DNA from: Klebsormidium nitens
Taxonomy: Eukaryota > Streptophyta > Klebsormidiophyceae > Klebsormidiales > Klebsormidiaceae
Direction: 5' to 3'
DNA length: 64,000 nucleotides
Assembly: GCA_000708835.1 (NCBI GenBank)
Contig: DF237338.1
Location: forward strand, 25,164-89,163
Part shown: one piece after another, positions 61,534 to 64,000 of the stretch
Layout of the letters: every line of letters starts with the position of its first letter
Position numbering within the stretch: the stretch's first letter is position 1
Program-made: the position numbers and the translations under genes
Notes under the pieces: model-generated
The model's input: only the letters and a program-made list of their open reading frames with translations
Database searches by the model: none
Told to the model about the DNA's origin: nothing

Positions 61534-63066
61534 ATGTCCGCCGCATTCGTCGCCCTCCTCCTCATATTTGCCGGCATAGCCGCCGCCGCGGACTCATCAT
61601 GCGATCACCGTGCCGGATACACCACATGCTACGTGCCCGATGGATCCTCGTACGTGTGCTGCATGGCGACGTGCCCAGATGACCTAGGGTCGGACGCATG
61701 CTCCGACGCGAGCGCGACCCCGCAACGTCCCTCGACGGACGACTTCTGGCTGGAAGTGCCCGGGCAGGCGCCCGTCGAGCCGGGAAGCGAGACCCGCGTG
61801 CTGGACTACGACGTGAGTCCGCCGTCCGACCACGGGCTCGACGACGCGGAGGTTTTCTACAGGACCATCGCCCACCTCGGCGACGGCCGCAGCACAATCA
61901 AGATCGCGAAGAGCGGCGCGGTGTACGGCATGCGCATGGATGACGGCGTCGAGGCGCTCGCTCAGCAGTGGATGTGGCCCGAGGCCCGCTACACGGACCG
62001 CGTCCTGCAGTCCATAGCCAGCTGGGCGGGACTGAAAGAGAGCAAGGGAGGAGACGTCGACATCGTCCATCAGGCGGGGGGCGCGGGGTACGACGGACGC
62101 AACCCCTCCTTCGCCCCGCAGCTGGCGGCGGAAGGGGCAGAGAACGGCGTACGCACCCTCAGCTGGAGCCAGCAGGAGCGGCACGAGCAGGGGCAGACGT
62201 CCGGGCTCCTTACGCAGACGACCGTCCGGGACGTGGGTTTCGCGTACGAGCTGACGTACGCCTGGGTCAACTTCGGGCGGCAGTACGTGGACTTCATGGA
62301 CCTGCCGTGGTGCGGCTTCGATGCGGGCGTGCTCCCGCACACCGCGGAGGGGAACGCGGACGGGTCCTGGTCCTGGACGGACCACACGGGGGGCTTCGAG
62401 TACGAGCCGAAGCCGTTCTCCGAGAGCGGGGGCTGGGTCGCCTTCGCGCGCGATCGCAGCCCGGACAGCCAGGCGGTCGGCATCTACTTCGCCCCCCCGC
62501 CCGCCGCGGGCTGGTGCGGAGGATTCAAGTACGGGAGGGTCGTCGATCCGCTGGACGTGCGCACCTTCATCCTGGAGTCGATCCACTGGGACAGGTGCCT
62601 CGACGAAGGGCACGTGCTGCCGGCCGAGGGCGGGAACTACTGGTTCCGGTTCTACGTGCGGATCGGCAGCGTCCAGAGCATCGCGGACGCCGCCCCCAGA
62701 GCGCAGGGGCACGTGGGGAGGGGCAGCCTGGGCGCGTCGGCCGGCGACGTGAGCCTGGTCCCCTGCCGGGCGCACGCGCCCCAGGACATGGCCCTCCGGG
62801 ACTGCGACTGGCACGCCCTCAGCGGCTGCATCGAGGGCAACTGCCTCCCCCTGCTCGTGATCAGACGGAAGGCGGACGGCCGGACCTCTCTGAGCGCGGA
62901 CCCGTACGCCGCGTCGTCGTCGGGCACCGCGGACACCGACTACGTGGGCTTCATGGGCTGGGCGACCAGACGCCCGGAAGACTCGCTCGGATCCATGAGG
63001 TCGCTCCGCGACATCCTCGGGCCGGACCAGTTCGACGGCCCGACCGATGCCTATGTCGTGGTGTAG
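61534..63066 (+). CDS. Large secreted protein of unknown function
   Basis: 510 residues with a clear signal peptide (FVALLLIFAGIAAAA, cleavage near 18-20). A short Cys-rich module follows (CDHRAGYTTCYVPDG, CCMATC), then a Pro/Ser linker and a large Trp-, Gly- and Asp-rich domain (LTYAWVNFGRQYVDFMDLPW, GFEYEPKPFSESGGW, FKYGRVVDPLDVRTF) with scattered Cys pairs. It looks beta-rich and extracellular, maybe a glycan-related or adhesion protein. No named family recognised. Intact. Confidence 0.65.
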   Translation: MSAAFVALLLIFAGIAAAADSSCDHRAGYTTCYVPDGSSYVCCMATCPDDLGSDACSDASATPQRPSTDDFWLEVPGQAPVEPGSETRVLDYDVSPPSDHGLDDAEVFYRTIAHLGDGRSTIKIAKSGAVYGMRMDDGVEALAQQWMWPEARYTDRVLQSIASWAGLKESKGGDVDIVHQAGGAGYDGRNPSFAPQLAAEGAENGVRTLSWSQQERHEQGQTSGLLTQTTVRDVGFAYELTYAWVNFGRQYVDFMDLPWCGFDAGVLPHTAEGNADGSWSWTDHTGGFEYEPKPFSESGGWVAFARDRSPDSQAVGIYFAPPPAAGWCGGFKYGRVVDPLDVRTFILESIHWDRCLDEGHVLPAEGGNYWFRFYVRIGSVQSIADAAPRAQGHVGRGSLGASAGDVSLVPCRAHAPQDMALRDCDWHALSGCIEGNCLPLLVIRRKADGRTSLSADPYAASSSGTADTDYVGFMGWATRRPEDSLGSMRSLRDILGPDQFDGPTDAYVVV

Positions 63067-63091
63067 TCACAATTTTTCCGTGCTGAGAACA

Positions 63092-63634
63092 ATGACCGAC
63101 ATGTCTTCGGCACGGGCGGGCGCGTTGCTGGCCGCAGCGTGCGCCATACTCGGCTGGTTCTACGTACGGAGCGCGGGGACGGTACGCCCTGGACCGCCGC
63201 CGGACCTCTCGTGCGAGGCGCCGATCCAGAGAGGGCCCTCGCCGGCGGACACGATCCTCCGGGCCAGCGCGAGGCTGAAGGATCCCGGCAGCATGGAAGG
63301 GTTCCGAGATACGGCACGGCAGTTCGACTCCCTGGATGCGGAGCGTTCGAGGCACGGTGCGTCCATAGGGGCCAGGCTACGCTGCTACGCGGGGATGATG
63401 CGCTCCGCCGCGAAGTGCATGCAGTACCTGCACCGCGCCGGCTTCTCCCTCCGGAACGACCTCGCGGCCGAACGGGAGCTCGTCGCGTACAAGGAGGCAT
63501 GCGAGAGGTACTTCGACGAACGCATCCGGCAGGCGTACTCCACCTGCTACACCTCGGCGGACGAGGTGTACCCCCTCGCCGGGATGCCGCTGTCGTCGCA
63601 CCTCCCGAGGGCCTCCAACGACGTCTTCGTATAA
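63092..63634 (+). CDS. Membrane-anchored hypothetical protein
   Basis: 180 residues from ATG 63092. N-terminal anchor (ARAGALLAAACAILGWFYV), Pro-rich linker, then a mostly helical domain with five Cys (LRCYAGMMRSAAKCMQYLHR, AYKEACERYFDERI). Family unknown. Starts 26 bases after the secreted-protein gene, so the two are probably one transcription unit. Confidence 0.6.
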   Translation: MTDMSSARAGALLAAACAILGWFYVRSAGTVRPGPPPDLSCEAPIQRGPSPADTILRASARLKDPGSMEGFRDTARQFDSLDAERSRHGASIGARLRCYAGMMRSAAKCMQYLHRAGFSLRNDLAAERELVAYKEACERYFDERIRQAYSTCYTSADEVYPLAGMPLSSHLPRASNDVFV

Positions 63635-63665
63635 GGAAGCGCTCCCACCCCTCTCCGAGCACCGC

Positions 63666-63842
63666 ATGGACTCCCTCTTCATCGAGCCCCCGCAGCTGGG
63701 CCCTTTCGGCAAGACCGAACGACACGTCGTGCGCATCCAGCACCAGGGCGTGCGGTACGTACTGGCCGACGTGTCCTCGGTGAAGCGTCCGCAGAACCCT
63801 ACACCGAAGACTCCCGCCCATAAAGGGAGCAACTCCTCATGA
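63666..63842 (+). CDS. 58-residue hypothetical protein
   Basis: ATG 63666, TGA at 63840-63842. Starts MDSLFIEPPQLGPF; basic and Pro-rich at the end. Short but cleanly placed between two genes on the same strand with ~30-base gaps. No family known. Confidence 0.4.
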   Translation: MDSLFIEPPQLGPFGKTERHVVRIQHQGVRYVLADVSSVKRPQNPTPKTPAHKGSNSS

Positions 63843-63867
63843 GATCTCGGATCTCATTCCGAACAAC

Positions 63868-64000
63868 ATGGCAGAGGGGGGCGGAGCGGAGGGGGGCGTC
63901 GCCGGGCAGCCTCGGCGCCGATTGAAGGGATGGAGAGGAGACTCGGAGCAGCCCGACTACGCGGAGGTGGTGAGCGTGCTGACCGAGTACGTGATGAAGC
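63868..64000 (+). CDS. Hypothetical protein, cut by window end
   Basis: Open from ATG 63868 to the last base. Gly/Glu/Arg-rich start (MAEGGGAEGG), then DYAEVVSVLTEYVM. Too little to assign. Confidence 0.4.
   Translation, partial: MAEGGGAEGGVAGQPRRRLKGWRGDSEQPDYAEVVSVLTEYVMK

Noticed and set aside
1-64000. CRISPR arrays, rRNA and tRNA genes
   Set aside because: No spaced identical repeats, rRNA blocks or convincing cloverleaf sequences were seen by eye; short tRNAs with introns could have been missed.

Overview
The window looks like a piece of a eukaryotic chromosome carrying two blocks of an endogenised giant virus (Nucleocytoviricota). The viral blocks (about 4.9-32.2 kb and 46.0-64 kb) are GC-rich over much of their length, have densely packed intronless genes on both strands, often overlap by ATGA, and carry typical giant-virus functions: KilA-N protein, D5-like primase-helicase, poxvirus-A22-like resolvase, deoxynucleoside kinase, SET methyltransferase, ribonucleotide reductase small subunit, C5 DNA methyltransferase, HNH protein, TFIIB, SNF2/RING helicase and a fibre-like protein. 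No capsid protein, DNA polymerase or packaging ATPase is in this window, so the viral family is unclear. The eukaryotic stretches (1-4.6 kb and 33.2-45.7 kb) are more AT-rich and hold intron-containing genes with GT-AG sites, a decayed non-LTR retrotransposon, an RNase H remnant, and a UFM1 protease. A ~220-bp repeat family occurs at 0.6-1.9, 19.5-19.85 and 45.0-45.7 kb. Green-lineage cargo (below) suggests a streptophyte alga or early land plant as host, but this is inference.

Layout. 0-1.9 kb: repeats with a 533-base gap. 1.9-4.6 kb: host genes. 5-13.5 kb (minus strand): KilA-N, broken EsV-1-7-repeat protein, primase-helicase, two basic proteins. 13.5-16 kb: resolvase, GIY-YIG-like protein, deoxynucleoside kinase. 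16-19.4 kb: SET protein, kinase-like protein, plant-type receptor kinase. 20-23.6 kb: membrane proteins, RNR, repeat-domain surface protein, PLATZ factor. 23.9-29 kb: two polyproline proteins, a possible U-box protein, membrane protein. 29.3-32.2 kb: frameshifted C5 methyltransferase beside an HNH protein. 32.2-33.2 kb: a perfect 99-bp palindrome beside an 827-base gap. 33.2-45.7 kb: host-like segment. 46-64 kb: virion-type membrane proteins, TFIIB, a D14/KAI2-like hydrolase, a conserved giant-virus protein of probable ssDNA-binding type, fibre, helicase, F-box-like protein, secreted protein.

The most unusual feature is a set of plant-type signalling genes lodged among viral genes and lacking introns: a PERK-like receptor kinase, a PLATZ zinc-finger factor and a hydrolase closely resembling the strigolactone/karrikin receptors, with an F-box-like protein nearby. 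Together they suggest a virus that rewired hormone or cell-surface signalling of a plant-lineage host. Several genes carry one frameshift each (EsV-1-7 protein, methyltransferase, SNF2/RING helicase, the 54.2-kb gene), which fits early decay after integration or residual assembly errors.
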